Shown here: positions 1 through 7,755 of the stretch, piece after piece
Layout of the letters: every line of letters begins with the position of its first letter
Position numbering within the stretch: position 1 is the first letter of the stretch
Assembly: GCF_025997995.1 (NCBI RefSeq)
Contig: NZ_AP026683.1
Coordinates: forward strand, 1,116,501-1,180,500
DNA: 64,000 nt
Reading direction: 5' to 3'
From: Sediminibacterium sp. TEGAF015
GTDB lineage: Bacteria > Bacteroidota > Bacteroidia > Chitinophagales > Chitinophagaceae
Position numbers and translations under genes: made by a program
Notes under the pieces: generated by a model
What the model was told of the DNA's origin: nothing
The model's input: the letters and a program-made list of their open reading frames with translations, nothing else
Database searches by the model: none

Positions 1-2
1 CA

Positions 3-236
3 GAAAAAAATAAGATTCCAGTGCAAATGCGCACACTAAGCAGAAGTACCGGGACGGATACGGACAGTTTTGCTTATGCAAACGACGGCTGTCCATCTGT
101 TTTAATTTCAATTCCTTTGCGATACATGCACACCACTGTAGAAATGCTGCACAAAAAAGATATTGAAGACACCATCAAACTCATGTACGAAACGCTATTA
201 ACGCTAACCCCCAAAACAAATTTGAGTTATCTGTAA
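3..236 (+). CDS. M42-family metallopeptidase, C-terminal fragment (5' end outside window)
   Basis: The reading frame is open from the window edge and ends at 236, so only about 77 C-terminal residues are visible. They contain GTDTDSFAYANDGCPSVLIS followed by IPLRYMHTTVEM, which is the C-terminal signature of M42 (FrvX/glutamyl aminopeptidase-like) dinuclear metal aminopeptidases. The His of RYMH is expected to be a metal ligand. The stop codon is only 2 nt before the next gene, so it is probably the upstream member of a four-gene operon. A GTG at 21 lies inside the coding region and is not the real start. Cytosolic peptide trimming is the expected role; the substrate is unknown. Confidence 0.8.
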   Translation, partial: EKNKIPVQMRTLSRSTGTDTDSFAYANDGCPSVLISIPLRYMHTTVEMLHKKDIEDTIKLMYETLLTLTPKTNLSYL

Positions 237-238
237 GC

Positions 239-1075
239 ATGGAAAGCACCGAAAACAATACCATAAGAGTTGCGATCCTTGACTTATATGAAGGGCAGGC
301 TAATGAGGGAATGCGTTGTATCAGAACCATTCTTGCCGATTGGAGCATAGCCAATCATCAGCCCATTGAGATAAGGGAATTTGATGTCCGTTTAAACTTG
401 GAAGTACCAAGCCTTGACTTTGATATTTATATCTCTAGTGGAGGTCCCGGATCCCCTTTGGAAACGGAAGGCAATGCATGGGAAGAAAAATATTTTGGTT
501 GGGTAGAGAAACTGAGAGAATGGAATAATGGATCAGCATTCCCCAAAAAGCATGCTTTTTTTATCTGCCATAGTTTTCAATTGTTCTGCCGCTATTTTAA
601 GTTGGGAAATGTTTGCAAAAGAAGGTCAACCTCTTTTGGCGTATTCCCTGTACATCAGATGGAAGACGGACATGCTGAAAAGGTTTTTGCAGGTTTAAAT
701 GATCCTTTTTACTGTGTAGACAGTAGGGATTATCAGGTTATTGAACCCAATCATGATAAAATAAATGAGATGGGAGGATCCATACTGGCTATTGAAAAAA
801 ATCGCCCTCACGTTCCATTGGAGCGTGCTGTAATGGCTATTCGTTTTAGCGAATACTTTATAGGCACTCAATTTCATCCCGAGGCCGATGCTCACGGGAT
901 GGCCATGTATTTGCAACGAGAAGACAAGAAAAAAGTAGTGATTGATGCCCATGGAGAAGAAAAATGGAAAAGCATGGTGGAACAATTGCTTGATCCGGGA
1001 AAAATCATGTGGACATACCAGCATATTCTTCCTAACTTTCTTACAGAAGCCTCCAGAGAATTGATTCTTCATTAA
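239..1075 (+). CDS. Class I glutamine amidotransferase domain protein
   Basis: A 278-residue stand-alone GATase1 protein. The catalytic triad is visible: Cys110 in FICHSFQ, and His213 and Glu215 in TQFHPEAD. An SSGGPGSP loop near residue 67 fits the oxyanion region of the fold. The family hydrolyses glutamine and passes ammonia to a synthetase domain. No synthetase is fused here, but the next gene, 10 nt downstream, is ATP-grasp-like and is a plausible partner (inference). The protein has about 60 residues after the triad that are not part of the minimal fold. It is unlike GuaA, CarA, TrpG or PurQ in context and length, so the substrate is unknown. Confidence 0.8.
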   Translation: MESTENNTIRVAILDLYEGQANEGMRCIRTILADWSIANHQPIEIREFDVRLNLEVPSLDFDIYISSGGPGSPLETEGNAWEEKYFGWVEKLREWNNGSAFPKKHAFFICHSFQLFCRYFKLGNVCKRRSTSFGVFPVHQMEDGHAEKVFAGLNDPFYCVDSRDYQVIEPNHDKINEMGGSILAIEKNRPHVPLERAVMAIRFSEYFIGTQFHPEADAHGMAMYLQREDKKKVVIDAHGEEKWKSMVEQLLDPGKIMWTYQHILPNFLTEASRELILH

Positions 1076-1085
1076 AATAGAAACT

Positions 1086-2291
1086 ATGGTCCCTGCCATC
1101 AGAAAAAAGTTCAATGAACAATTCAGCAATGAAAAGTACCAGCTGTTTCTGGATACTTTAAATGAGAAATTTCCGGGAGCTATTGAGTTCAGGGTGGCCG
1201 AAACTCCTGTCTTTATTAACAAGGAATTAAAACATAAAATTCTCTCTGCCTGTGAGTCTATTGTAGATATTTTATTAGACCCCGATTTTAAGGAAAAGAG
1301 TCAAAGAGCCATTCCAAAGGACCTGAAAGTCCCGAATGAAAATGGACATACACATTTCATAGCTTTCGACTTCGGTATCTGTGAAAATGAGAATGGAGAA
1401 ATAGAACCTCAGCTAATTGAAATGCAGGGATTTCCAACCTTGTTTGGATATCAGGTTTGGCACGATCAGGTGATGCGTAAATGTTACGATATACCCAAAA
1501 ATTACAGTACTTATTTTAATCAGTTAAATGCAGACTCTTATACGCATTTGCTGAAAGAAATTATTGTAGGGAATTGTTTACCAGAGGAAGTTATTTTACT
1601 CGAAATCCTCCCGCACAAACAAAAAACAAAAATTGACTTCTATTTTACAGAAGCCATAACAGGTATATCTGTCGTTTGTCTTACTGAATTAATTAAAGAA
1701 GGTAGTCAGTTGTACTATCTGAAAAACGACAAAAAAATTCGCATCAAAAGAATCTATAACCGCATCATATTTGATGATTTGCAGCAACAGGATGCAATCA
1801 TTCAGGAAAAGGGACAAATTCTTTTTGAACAGTTGGATGTAGAATGGATTCCGCATCCCAACTGGTTTTACAGAATCAGTAAATATACGCTGCCTTTTAT
1901 TCATCATCCTTATGTTCCACAAACCTGGTTTCTGAATGAGATCAAACAACTTCCTGAAGATCTTGAAAATTATGTACTGAAGCCTTTGTTTTCCTTTGCA
2001 GGTCAGGGAGTAGTAATTGATGTAACGGCCGAAGATATTGCTGCCGTTAGCGAACCTGAAAACTGGATTTTACAAAGAAAAGTGAATTACGCTGCACTTA
2101 TAGAAACCCCTAATGAACCTGCAAAAGCAGAAATTAGAATTTTTTATTTCTGGAAAGAGGGAGAAAAACGACCGATAGCTACTAATAATCTGGCAAGATT
2201 AAGCAAGGGGAAAATGATTGGTGTAAGGTACAATCAGGATAAGGATTGGGTAGGTGGAAGTCTTGCTTATTTTGAAGAAGACGCTTTATAA
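1086..2291 (+). CDS. Uncharacterised ATP-grasp-like protein
   Basis: A 401-residue cytosolic protein with no signal peptide. The C-terminal third resembles an ATP-grasp fold: YVLKPLFSFAGQGVV at about residues 293-307 looks like the lysine/glycine-rich nucleotide loop, followed by WILQRKV and AEIRIFYFW, which resemble the acidic and arginine elements near the metal site. A conserved-looking EPQLIEMQGFPTLFGYQ stretch lies near residue 115. It sits between a glutamine amidotransferase (10 nt upstream) and a MiaE-like hydroxylase (8 nt downstream), which suggests ammonia- or amine-dependent ligation. Assignment to ATP-grasp is by eye from short motifs and the substrate is unknown. Confidence 0.55.
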   Translation: MVPAIRKKFNEQFSNEKYQLFLDTLNEKFPGAIEFRVAETPVFINKELKHKILSACESIVDILLDPDFKEKSQRAIPKDLKVPNENGHTHFIAFDFGICENENGEIEPQLIEMQGFPTLFGYQVWHDQVMRKCYDIPKNYSTYFNQLNADSYTHLLKEIIVGNCLPEEVILLEILPHKQKTKIDFYFTEAITGISVVCLTELIKEGSQLYYLKNDKKIRIKRIYNRIIFDDLQQQDAIIQEKGQILFEQLDVEWIPHPNWFYRISKYTLPFIHHPYVPQTWFLNEIKQLPEDLENYVLKPLFSFAGQGVVIDVTAEDIAAVSEPENWILQRKVNYAALIETPNEPAKAEIRIFYFWKEGEKRPIATNNLARLSKGKMIGVRYNQDKDWVGGSLAYFEEDAL

Positions 2292-2299
2292 TAGACACT

Positions 2300-2914
2300 A
2301 TGGAGAAAAGTTTATCTGAACATACCAGAAATATTCTGGGACTACAACTACCCACAGATCCAAGATGGGTAAACCTTGCAGAGATATCACTGGAAGCTAT
2401 CCTAACAGATCACGCCTACTGTGAGCAGAAAGCAGCATTAACCTGCATTTCTTATATACAAAGGTATTCTGATAAAAAGGAACTGGTGGAAGCACTCTCT
2501 CCAATTGTTACAGAGGAGTGGGGACATTTCAGAGCTGTACTCGCAGAAATTAACAAACGAGGGCTAACATTGGGCAAGCAAAGAAAAGATGAATATGTAA
2601 ATCAATTATTGATTTTTCAGAAAAAGGGAGGCCATATTGAAGACCGGCTTTTGGATCAACTACTAACCATGGCATTAATTGAAGCCAGAAGCTGCGAAAG
2701 ATTCAAAAGATTAAGCGAAGGCCTGGACGATGCCTATATGCGCAAGTTCTACCGAAGATTCATGGAAAGTGAAGCTGGTCACTATACCCTATTTATAAAG
2801 CTGGCGGAACTATATATACCTAAAGCCAAAGTAAGAGCCCGATGGAAAGAATGGCTGGCGCATGAAATTGAAATTATGCAACACCTGGAAATCAGGGGCG
2901 ACAGAATTCATTGA
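2300..2914 (+). CDS. miaE: tRNA-(ms2io6A)-hydroxylase-like diiron protein
   Basis: A 204-residue all-helical ferritin-like protein matching the MiaE family, which hydroxylates the isopentenyl group of ms2i6A37 in tRNA. Candidate iron ligands are Glu42 (DHAYCEQKAA), Glu73 and His76 (EEWGHF), Glu128/133 (IEARSCERF) and Glu159/His161 (ESEAGHYTLF), the expected spacing for a carboxylate-bridged diiron site. Length is usual for MiaE. It is the last gene of a tight four-gene cluster and is followed by a strong terminator. A role on tRNA is the family assignment; the neighbours leave open a role on a small-molecule substrate. Confidence 0.8.
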   Translation: MEKSLSEHTRNILGLQLPTDPRWVNLAEISLEAILTDHAYCEQKAALTCISYIQRYSDKKELVEALSPIVTEEWGHFRAVLAEINKRGLTLGKQRKDEYVNQLLIFQKKGGHIEDRLLDQLLTMALIEARSCERFKRLSEGLDDAYMRKFYRRFMESEAGHYTLFIKLAELYIPKAKVRARWKEWLAHEIEIMQHLEIRGDRIH

Positions 2915-2929
2915 TATAGAACCTTAGAG

Positions 2930-2967
2930 AACAAACCCGATGTTTACAATATCGGGTTTGTTTTTTA
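2930..2967 (+). terminator. Intrinsic terminator after the miaE cluster
   Basis: A perfect 12-bp inverted repeat, AACAAACCCGAT (2930-2941) with ATCGGGTTTGTT (2951-2962), with a 9-nt loop and followed by a T-rich run. It ends the plus-strand operon. Confidence 0.85.
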
Positions 2968-2992
2968 TTTGCGCTCATATGGCAATGACTAA

Positions 2993-3028
2993 AATAAAAA
3001 ACTCCCGATGTAGATCGGGAGTTTTTTT
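2993..3028. terminator. Bidirectional terminator between miaE and the OmpA-family gene
   Basis: Inverted repeat ACTCCCGAT (3001-3009) / ATCGGGAGT (3014-3022), with a T-run on the plus side and an A-run at 2993-3000 that gives a T-rich tail on the minus strand. It serves mainly the minus-strand OmpA gene ending at 3051. Confidence 0.8.
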
Positions 3029-3050
3029 ATGGCAACAGGATTAATTTAAA

Positions 3051-4400
3051 TTACTCCTGTACTTTAAAGTCTACTCTTCTGTTCATTGCCTTACCCTTTG
3101 CTGTTTTGTTATCTGCAATTGGCTGACTGCTTCCGAAACCTTCGGCAGTTAATCTGGCAGCATCAATTTTTTGAGCTACTAAGTAAGCTTTTACTGCATT
3201 CGCACGCTTTAATGAAAGTGGCTGATTGATTTTGTCACTACCAGTAGCATCTGTATGACCTTCTACCATCAATTTCAAAGTTGGGTTTTCGTTCAACGCT
3301 TTTACAACTTTGTTCAATTCAACCTTAGAAGCTTTGGTTAATACCGCAGATCCAGACAAGAATTGTACTTTCTTGTTATCAAAATTGTAAGTAGCTTTTA
3401 ATTCAGGACAACCGTTGTTTTCACGAGCGCCTTTAATGCTAGGACACTTGTCTTCTTCATCGTTAACACCATCACCGTCAGTATCAGGAATTGGACAACC
3501 TTGGTAACGTGCTAAACCTGGAACAGAAGGACACTTATCTTCTTCATCGTTAACACCGTCTTTATCTGTATCAGGAATTGGACAACCATTGTATTTAGCA
3601 ATACCAGCAACAGTAGGACACTTATCATTTTCATCATTGATACCGTCTTTATCTGTATCAGGTACAGGACAACCATTATACTTAGCAACACCTGCAACAG
3701 TAGGACACTTATCATCCTTATCGTTAATTCCGTCCTTATCTGTATCAACAGGAGCAGGAGCCGGAGCTGGAGGAGGCGGAGGAGCTACTTTTACAGGAGC
3801 TGGCTTATCGCTGATTGGAGAAGCTATTCCAATAGAATATGCAGTGTGATTAACTGCTAATTCAGAAATACCAGCACGATACAACATTTGTGTATTCAGG
3901 AAAGTCTCGTTTCCAAGATTAACCTGTAAACCTAAACCAGTATTACCTTGAGCAGCAAAATAAGTGCCGTTATACATAGAAGCACCAACACCAAATGTTA
4001 GGTAAGGTACCACTGCGTATTTGTCAGTCAGCATTTTTACATTCACATTCGCATCAGCTTCTAAAAGGAATAAAGATCTTACAGACTGAGGAACACCAGT
4101 TCTGTAATAGAAAGGATACTTAGAATAAGTACCATACAATCCAGCCATGAAATCAACATGGTCGGTAATCCCTTCAAAGTATTGCACATTCAATCCTAGT
4201 GACATTTCTTTAATGGGAGTAAAGCCACCACTCTGCATTACTCTTGACAAAGATGATTTGCTAATTTTGTCAGCGGTGTACATATCATTTAGGAAAACAC
4301 CTACTCCAAGGCTAGCTCTCTTCTTATAGCTAACAGGAGTTTGTGCAAAAGAAGCAGTTGCCAAACCAACAGCTATCAAAGAAAATAGAAATTTCTTCAT
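3051..4400 (-). CDS. OmpA-family outer membrane protein with thrombospondin type 3 repeats
   Basis: A 449-residue protein with signal peptide MKKFLFSLIAVGLATASFAQ and a beta-barrel-like N-terminal domain to about residue 195. A proline-rich hinge (205-217) follows, then four calcium-binding TSP3 repeats of about 29 residues (219-332, DxDxDGxNDxxDKCP pattern). The C-terminal OmpA peptidoglycan-binding domain (about 335-449) contains VEGHTDATG and NRRVDF. The family links the outer membrane to peptidoglycan. It is a single-gene transcription unit with its own terminator and a TATTTTTG promoter element upstream. The two cysteines in each repeat probably form disulphides (inference). Confidence 0.92.
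   Translation of the reverse strand: MKKFLFSLIAVGLATASFAQTPVSYKKRASLGVGVFLNDMYTADKISKSSLSRVMQSGGFTPIKEMSLGLNVQYFEGITDHVDFMAGLYGTYSKYPFYYRTGVPQSVRSLFLLEADANVNVKMLTDKYAVVPYLTFGVGASMYNGTYFAAQGNTGLGLQVNLGNETFLNTQMLYRAGISELAVNHTAYSIGIASPISDKPAPVKVAPPPPPAPAPAPVDTDKDGINDKDDKCPTVAGVAKYNGCPVPDTDKDGINDENDKCPTVAGIAKYNGCPIPDTDKDGVNDEEDKCPSVPGLARYQGCPIPDTDGDGVNDEEDKCPSIKGARENNGCPELKATYNFDNKKVQFLSGSAVLTKASKVELNKVVKALNENPTLKLMVEGHTDATGSDKINQPLSLKRANAVKAYLVAQKIDAARLTAEGFGSSQPIADNKTAKGKAMNRRVDFKVQE
3405..3746 (-). repeat. Four in-frame 87-nt TSP3 repeats within the OmpA-family gene
   Basis: Four consecutive units of about 29 codons starting with DTD(K/G)DG(I/V)ND and ending with GCP. The first three are nearly identical at both DNA and protein level, a sign of recent tandem duplication or gene conversion. 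The fourth unit diverges at its end (IKGARENNGCPE). Confidence 0.85.
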
Positions 4401-4424
4401 AAACAGGTTTTTGTTAATTTATCG

Positions 4425-4432
4425 CAAAAATA
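4425..4432 (-). promoter_or_regulatory. Bacteroidota -7 promoter element for the OmpA-family gene
   Basis: On the minus strand TATTTTTG matches the TAnnTTTG -7 consensus, 24 nt before the ATG at 4400. No convincing TTTG -33 element was found at the ideal spacing. Confidence 0.45.
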
Positions 4433-4474
4433 CAAGCAGAAATTGGTTTTCTAAAATTAAGATTAGTTTATCTT

Positions 4475-4957
4475 TTAATTATTTTTTGGTATTGGAGGCT
4501 CCACCACTTCAAGCTTCACTTTGGCGATACCACGGCTCAGAAATTCCAATTTTTGAGCAGCAATGCGGGAAACATCTATTACCCTACCCTTTTTTTTCAT
4601 TCTTGGGTGCATTTTATCATTAATTCTAACAACCACCCACTTGTCATTGTGCAGGTTGGTCACTTTAACCCAGGTACCTAAAGGCAAATTATTACTTGCG
4701 CCAGTAAAGGCTTTACTGCTGAATCTCTCCCCTGTGGCAGTTTTAATACCATCAAAACGGGTACTGTAATAGCTGGCTTTACCGGTTACAATTTTTCCGG
4801 TATAAACTAGATTGGCATTGGCTTTTAACGCACTGTCTACTGCCCAAAGTAAACTATCGGGCATAGGGGGATTAAACAGGACGCTGTCCTGAACAGTCTG
4901 TGCATTCAGGGTACCTAAGGACCCAAAAGACAATAGTAAAATAAGTATTAGACGCAT
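4475..4957 (-). CDS. rlpA: RlpA-like double-psi beta-barrel protein (septal ring lytic transglycosylase family)
   Basis: A 160-residue exported protein with an N-terminal signal peptide ending near LGTLNAQ. Residues about 58-150 form the RlpA double-psi beta-barrel: GKASYYSTRFDGIKTATGERF, then NLPLGTWVKVTN, VVVRINDKMHP and GRVIDVSRIAAQKL. The Asp of RINDKM is the position usually catalytic in lytic RlpA proteins. There is no SPOR domain, so this is the short form. It is expected to act on peptidoglycan in the periplasm or outer membrane. No lipobox cysteine is evident. Confidence 0.85.
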   Translation of the reverse strand: MRLILILLLSFGSLGTLNAQTVQDSVLFNPPMPDSLLWAVDSALKANANLVYTGKIVTGKASYYSTRFDGIKTATGERFSSKAFTGASNNLPLGTWVKVTNLHNDKWVVVRINDKMHPRMKKKGRVIDVSRIAAQKLEFLSRGIAKVKLEVVEPPIPKNN

Positions 4958-5064
4958 TCATTGGTTTTAAGTGAACAATTGCGCAGCTATAAGTTAATCA
5001 ATTTTACGAAATGCTGCATTTGCTGCCACTATTGCCAAATAATGTGCCGAAGAAGTATTCAAAT

Positions 5065-5103
5065 AAAATAAATCAATCATGTGAAACACAATTGATTTAT
5101 TTT
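5065..5103 (-). terminator. AT-rich 13-bp hairpin downstream of the aromatic operon
   Basis: Perfect 13-nt inverted repeat (5065-5077 with 5091-5103) around a 13-nt loop, just past the stop of the DUF952 gene on the minus strand. The stem has only two G:C pairs, so it would be a weak terminator; a transcript-end or protein-binding role is equally possible. Confidence 0.4.
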
Positions 5104-5117
5104 CAATCACTTATAAA

Positions 5118-5423
5118 TTAAATAGGAGTAACGGCAACCACAGCATCCAAGTTCAATTGGCCATGGATATGTGGGAACAATTCGTTAATAGATCCTGCCA
5201 ATTCAAAAATAAGGGGTCTTTCTACCTTGTCTTTTTGTATGGTAAGTTTTACCAGACCAGTCCTGCCCTGATAGTATCGATCAAGTACCCCAGCAACCTG
5301 ATCTTCTGTGCTGCAATGCATAAATCCTTCAGAAGCAAGAGTATCTGCTTCATAAAATCCCTTTTGCTTAGCTTCTTCCCATTGGGTCTGCGTAGTAATA
5401 TGATAGATAAATTCTCCTTTCAT
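5118..5423 (-). CDS. DUF952 domain protein
   Basis: A 101-residue soluble protein matching the DUF952 family: YHITTQTQWEEAKQKGFYEADTL at the start, GFMHCSTEDQV in the middle and HIHGQLNLDAV at the end. The family has no established biochemical role; its fold is related to small ADP-ribosyltransferase-like or glutathione-S-transferase-associated domains in some annotations, but nothing here proves that. Its ATG overlaps the aroC stop in a TAATG arrangement, so it is translationally coupled as the last gene of the aromatic operon. A link to aromatic metabolism is not implied by sequence. Confidence 0.8.
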   Translation of the reverse strand: MKGEFIYHITTQTQWEEAKQKGFYEADTLASEGFMHCSTEDQVAGVLDRYYQGRTGLVKLTIQKDKVERPLIFELAGSINELFPHIHGQLNLDAVVAVTPI

Positions 5424-6421
5424 TAGATCGTTCTTTTCATTTTTTGTTCTAAAAGCATCAAGTCGGTCAACACCATTGCCGTAACCGCTTCCAATACAAC
5501 CGGAACCCTAAGCGCTATGCACAAGTCGTGCCTCCCCTTTATGGAAAACGCTTCCATTTCATTGGATTCCCAATTTAAAGAAAATTGTTCTTTTGGCGTA
5601 GAAGATGTAGGCTTAATGGCAATTCTGAAATACAAGTCATTCCCATTGGTAATACCCCCTACTATTCCACCGGCGTGATTAGTTTTTGTTTTACCCGAAG
5701 CATCTATAATTGCATCATTGTGCTCTGTTCCCAACATAGCAGCTGCAGCAAATCCAGCACCAAACTCAATGCCCTTTACAGCAGGTATAGCAAATACCGC
5801 ATGACTGATCAAAGACTCAACTGAGTCAAAAAAATGTTCCCCCAATCCAATCGGCAAACCTGATGCACAACAACCAACAATCCCCCCCACACTGTCTTTG
5901 GCGTCAATCGCTTTTTGCAATCCAGCTTCCATATCTGGCAAACCAGCAATACTTTCAATTGCAGCTTTTACCTGAATTCCGTGATGACTTAATAATTTTT
6001 TGGCAATCACACCAGCTGCTACCAAACAAACCGTCAAACGACCGCTGAAATGTCCTCCTCCCCTAAAATCTTCGTAGCCTCTGTATTTATGATGTGCTGT
6101 AAAATCTGCATGTCCGGGTCGGGGAACAGCTCGGTGCTTTTCATAATCCTGACTCTTGGTATTGTTGTTTTCAAAAAATATGGCTATTGGTGCACCAGTT
6201 GTTTTTCCATTGAAAATACCAGACTTGAATATGGGCAGATCGTCTTCCTTCCGGGGAGTCGTCCCTTTCTGAATCCCTCCTTTTCTTCGTTCTGTATCCA
6301 CTAAGAAATCTTCTACGTTTAGGGGTAAACCCGCCGGACATCCATCTATTACGAGTCCTACAGAAGCCCCATGGGACTCCCCAAAAATCTGCATTGTAAA
6401 GATTCTGCCAAAAGCGTTCAC
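5423..6421 (-). CDS. aroC: Chorismate synthase
   Basis: A 332-residue enzyme converting EPSP to chorismate with reduced FMN. Family signatures are present: GESHG (14-18), RPGHAD (101-106), FRGGGHFSGRLT (119-130) and a GRHD motif near residue 298. It is slightly shorter than the usual 350-370 residues. The start is a GTG, chosen because MNAFGRIF..GESHG matches the family N-terminus. It lies between aroA (20 nt upstream) and the coupled DUF952 gene, as the final enzyme of the shikimate pathway encoded here. Confidence 0.95.
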   Translation of the reverse strand: MNAFGRIFTMQIFGESHGASVGLVIDGCPAGLPLNVEDFLVDTERRKGGIQKGTTPRKEDDLPIFKSGIFNGKTTGAPIAIFFENNNTKSQDYEKHRAVPRPGHADFTAHHKYRGYEDFRGGGHFSGRLTVCLVAAGVIAKKLLSHHGIQVKAAIESIAGLPDMEAGLQKAIDAKDSVGGIVGCCASGLPIGLGEHFFDSVESLISHAVFAIPAVKGIEFGAGFAAAAMLGTEHNDAIIDASGKTKTNHAGGIVGGITNGNDLYFRIAIKPTSSTPKEQFSLNWESNEMEAFSIKGRHDLCIALRVPVVLEAVTAMVLTDLMLLEQKMKRTI

Positions 6422-6441
6422 GATTCTACTTTTTTAAAACT

Positions 6442-7740
6442 TTAGTTTTCGGTTATGTTTAAATCTACACTTAATTGTTGCAAGTGCATAAAAAAATCAG
6501 GGTAAGATTTATTGATGGCATCTGCCGCTTCTATTGTTACCGGACCAGTTGCTTTCAACGCAGCTACCGCCGTTGCCATCGCAATCCTATGATCATGATG
6601 AGAATGAACAGTCGCAGCTTTTAATGGATGTAACTGAGTCCCCTCCTGCATCCCTTTTACAATCATCAAATCGTCCTGCAACTGAATTTCTACCCCTAAT
6701 TTGGCAAACTCAGACTGCAGGCTCATTGCCCGGTTGCTTTCTTTGTGTTGCAATCGGCTTACTCCTTCAATCACTGTAGTTCCTTCACAATAAGCAGCTA
6801 AAGCTACCAGTGGGGGGAATAAATCGGGACAATCGGTTGCATCAAAATGAAATGCTTTTAACGGCAGCGGTCTTACATCAATCTGATGTTCTTGTATAGA
6901 AAGTCCAACACCGGCATCCGAAAGCGCCTGTAGGATTTTTTTATCCGCTTGGGTAGAAAAAACATTCAGCCCTTTCACCGTTAAACCACCGGCAATTGCT
7001 CCTGCTACCAATAAAAAGGCAGCACCACTCCAATCTCCCTCTACCTTATATTGCAAATTTGATTTTTCCTGCGAAAAACCTTTTCCTGTGAACTCAAATT
7101 GCTGATAGTTATGATTGATAATGCTAACACCAAAAGCTTCCAAGACTTCCAGTGTAAGATCTATATAAGGTTTACTTTTTAAATCGAGTACAGTTATACT
7201 AATCGTATTGGCTCCTGCTGCTGCAAAAGCCATCAACAACCCGGTTAAAAACTGCGAACTCAAAGAACCATCAATGGTTATATTAGCGGGAATCAACGGC
7301 CCCTGAATTTGTAAAGGCAAAAATCCATCATGGGATATTGTATCAACACCCAGCTGCGGCATTACTTCATCAAAAAAATGCATGGGACGTTTCAGCAAAC
7401 TACCTGAACCATTAATGGTAAGTTGTTGCTGACTCAGTGCCGCAATAGGGGTAAACATCCGGATACTCAATCCACTTTCACCGCAATGAATAGTATTAGA
7501 TAAGGGAGCAATCCCACCGGATTCCACAAGCATTGATCCATTTTCCAACCAGCTGATCTTTGCTCCTAATTTTTGAATGATATCGATGGCTGCCTGATCA
7601 TCAAAACTATTTCCTGGATTAATTATTTCCGTTTTGCCAACATGCAATAACGCTGCAGCGCAAGCACGCTGCATACAGCTCTTACTGGCATTGGCCTGAA
7701 TATTCCCCTTTACTGAAGATGGATGAACCCTAACAATCAT
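6442..7740 (-). CDS. aroA: 3-phosphoshikimate 1-carboxyvinyltransferase (EPSP synthase), divergent active-site motif
   Basis: A 432-residue EPSP synthase, which joins PEP to shikimate-3-phosphate. Conserved functional elements are ASKSCMQR near residue 20 (Lys and Arg of the substrate site), DCPDLFPP (catalytic Asp), RLQHKESNR (Glu/Arg), HHDHRIAMA and NKSYPDFF (C-terminal Lys). The usual GNAGTAMRP segment of the PEP site is GESGLSIRM here (87-95): the Gly and Arg are kept, but the positions equivalent to E. coli Thr97 and Pro101 are Leu and Met. Context within aroB-aroA-aroC supports the function. Confidence 0.92.
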   Translation of the reverse strand: MIVRVHPSSVKGNIQANASKSCMQRACAAALLHVGKTEIINPGNSFDDQAAIDIIQKLGAKISWLENGSMLVESGGIAPLSNTIHCGESGLSIRMFTPIAALSQQQLTINGSGSLLKRPMHFFDEVMPQLGVDTISHDGFLPLQIQGPLIPANITIDGSLSSQFLTGLLMAFAAAGANTISITVLDLKSKPYIDLTLEVLEAFGVSIINHNYQQFEFTGKGFSQEKSNLQYKVEGDWSGAAFLLVAGAIAGGLTVKGLNVFSTQADKKILQALSDAGVGLSIQEHQIDVRPLPLKAFHFDATDCPDLFPPLVALAAYCEGTTVIEGVSRLQHKESNRAMSLQSEFAKLGVEIQLQDDLMIVKGMQEGTQLHPLKAATVHSHHDHRIAMATAVAALKATGPVTIEAADAINKSYPDFFMHLQQLSVDLNITEN

Positions 7741-7755
7741 CTTTTCCCTAACAAA

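Noticed and set aside
695..1222. 175-codon open frame on the minus strand
   Set aside because: It lies antisense across the amidotransferase and ATP-grasp-like genes and has no recognisable domain; both plus-strand genes have clear motifs.
3512..3849. Repetitive open frames on both strands in the OmpA gene
   Set aside because: They are frame shadows of the TSP3 repeats and proline hinge; repeats can keep other frames open by chance.
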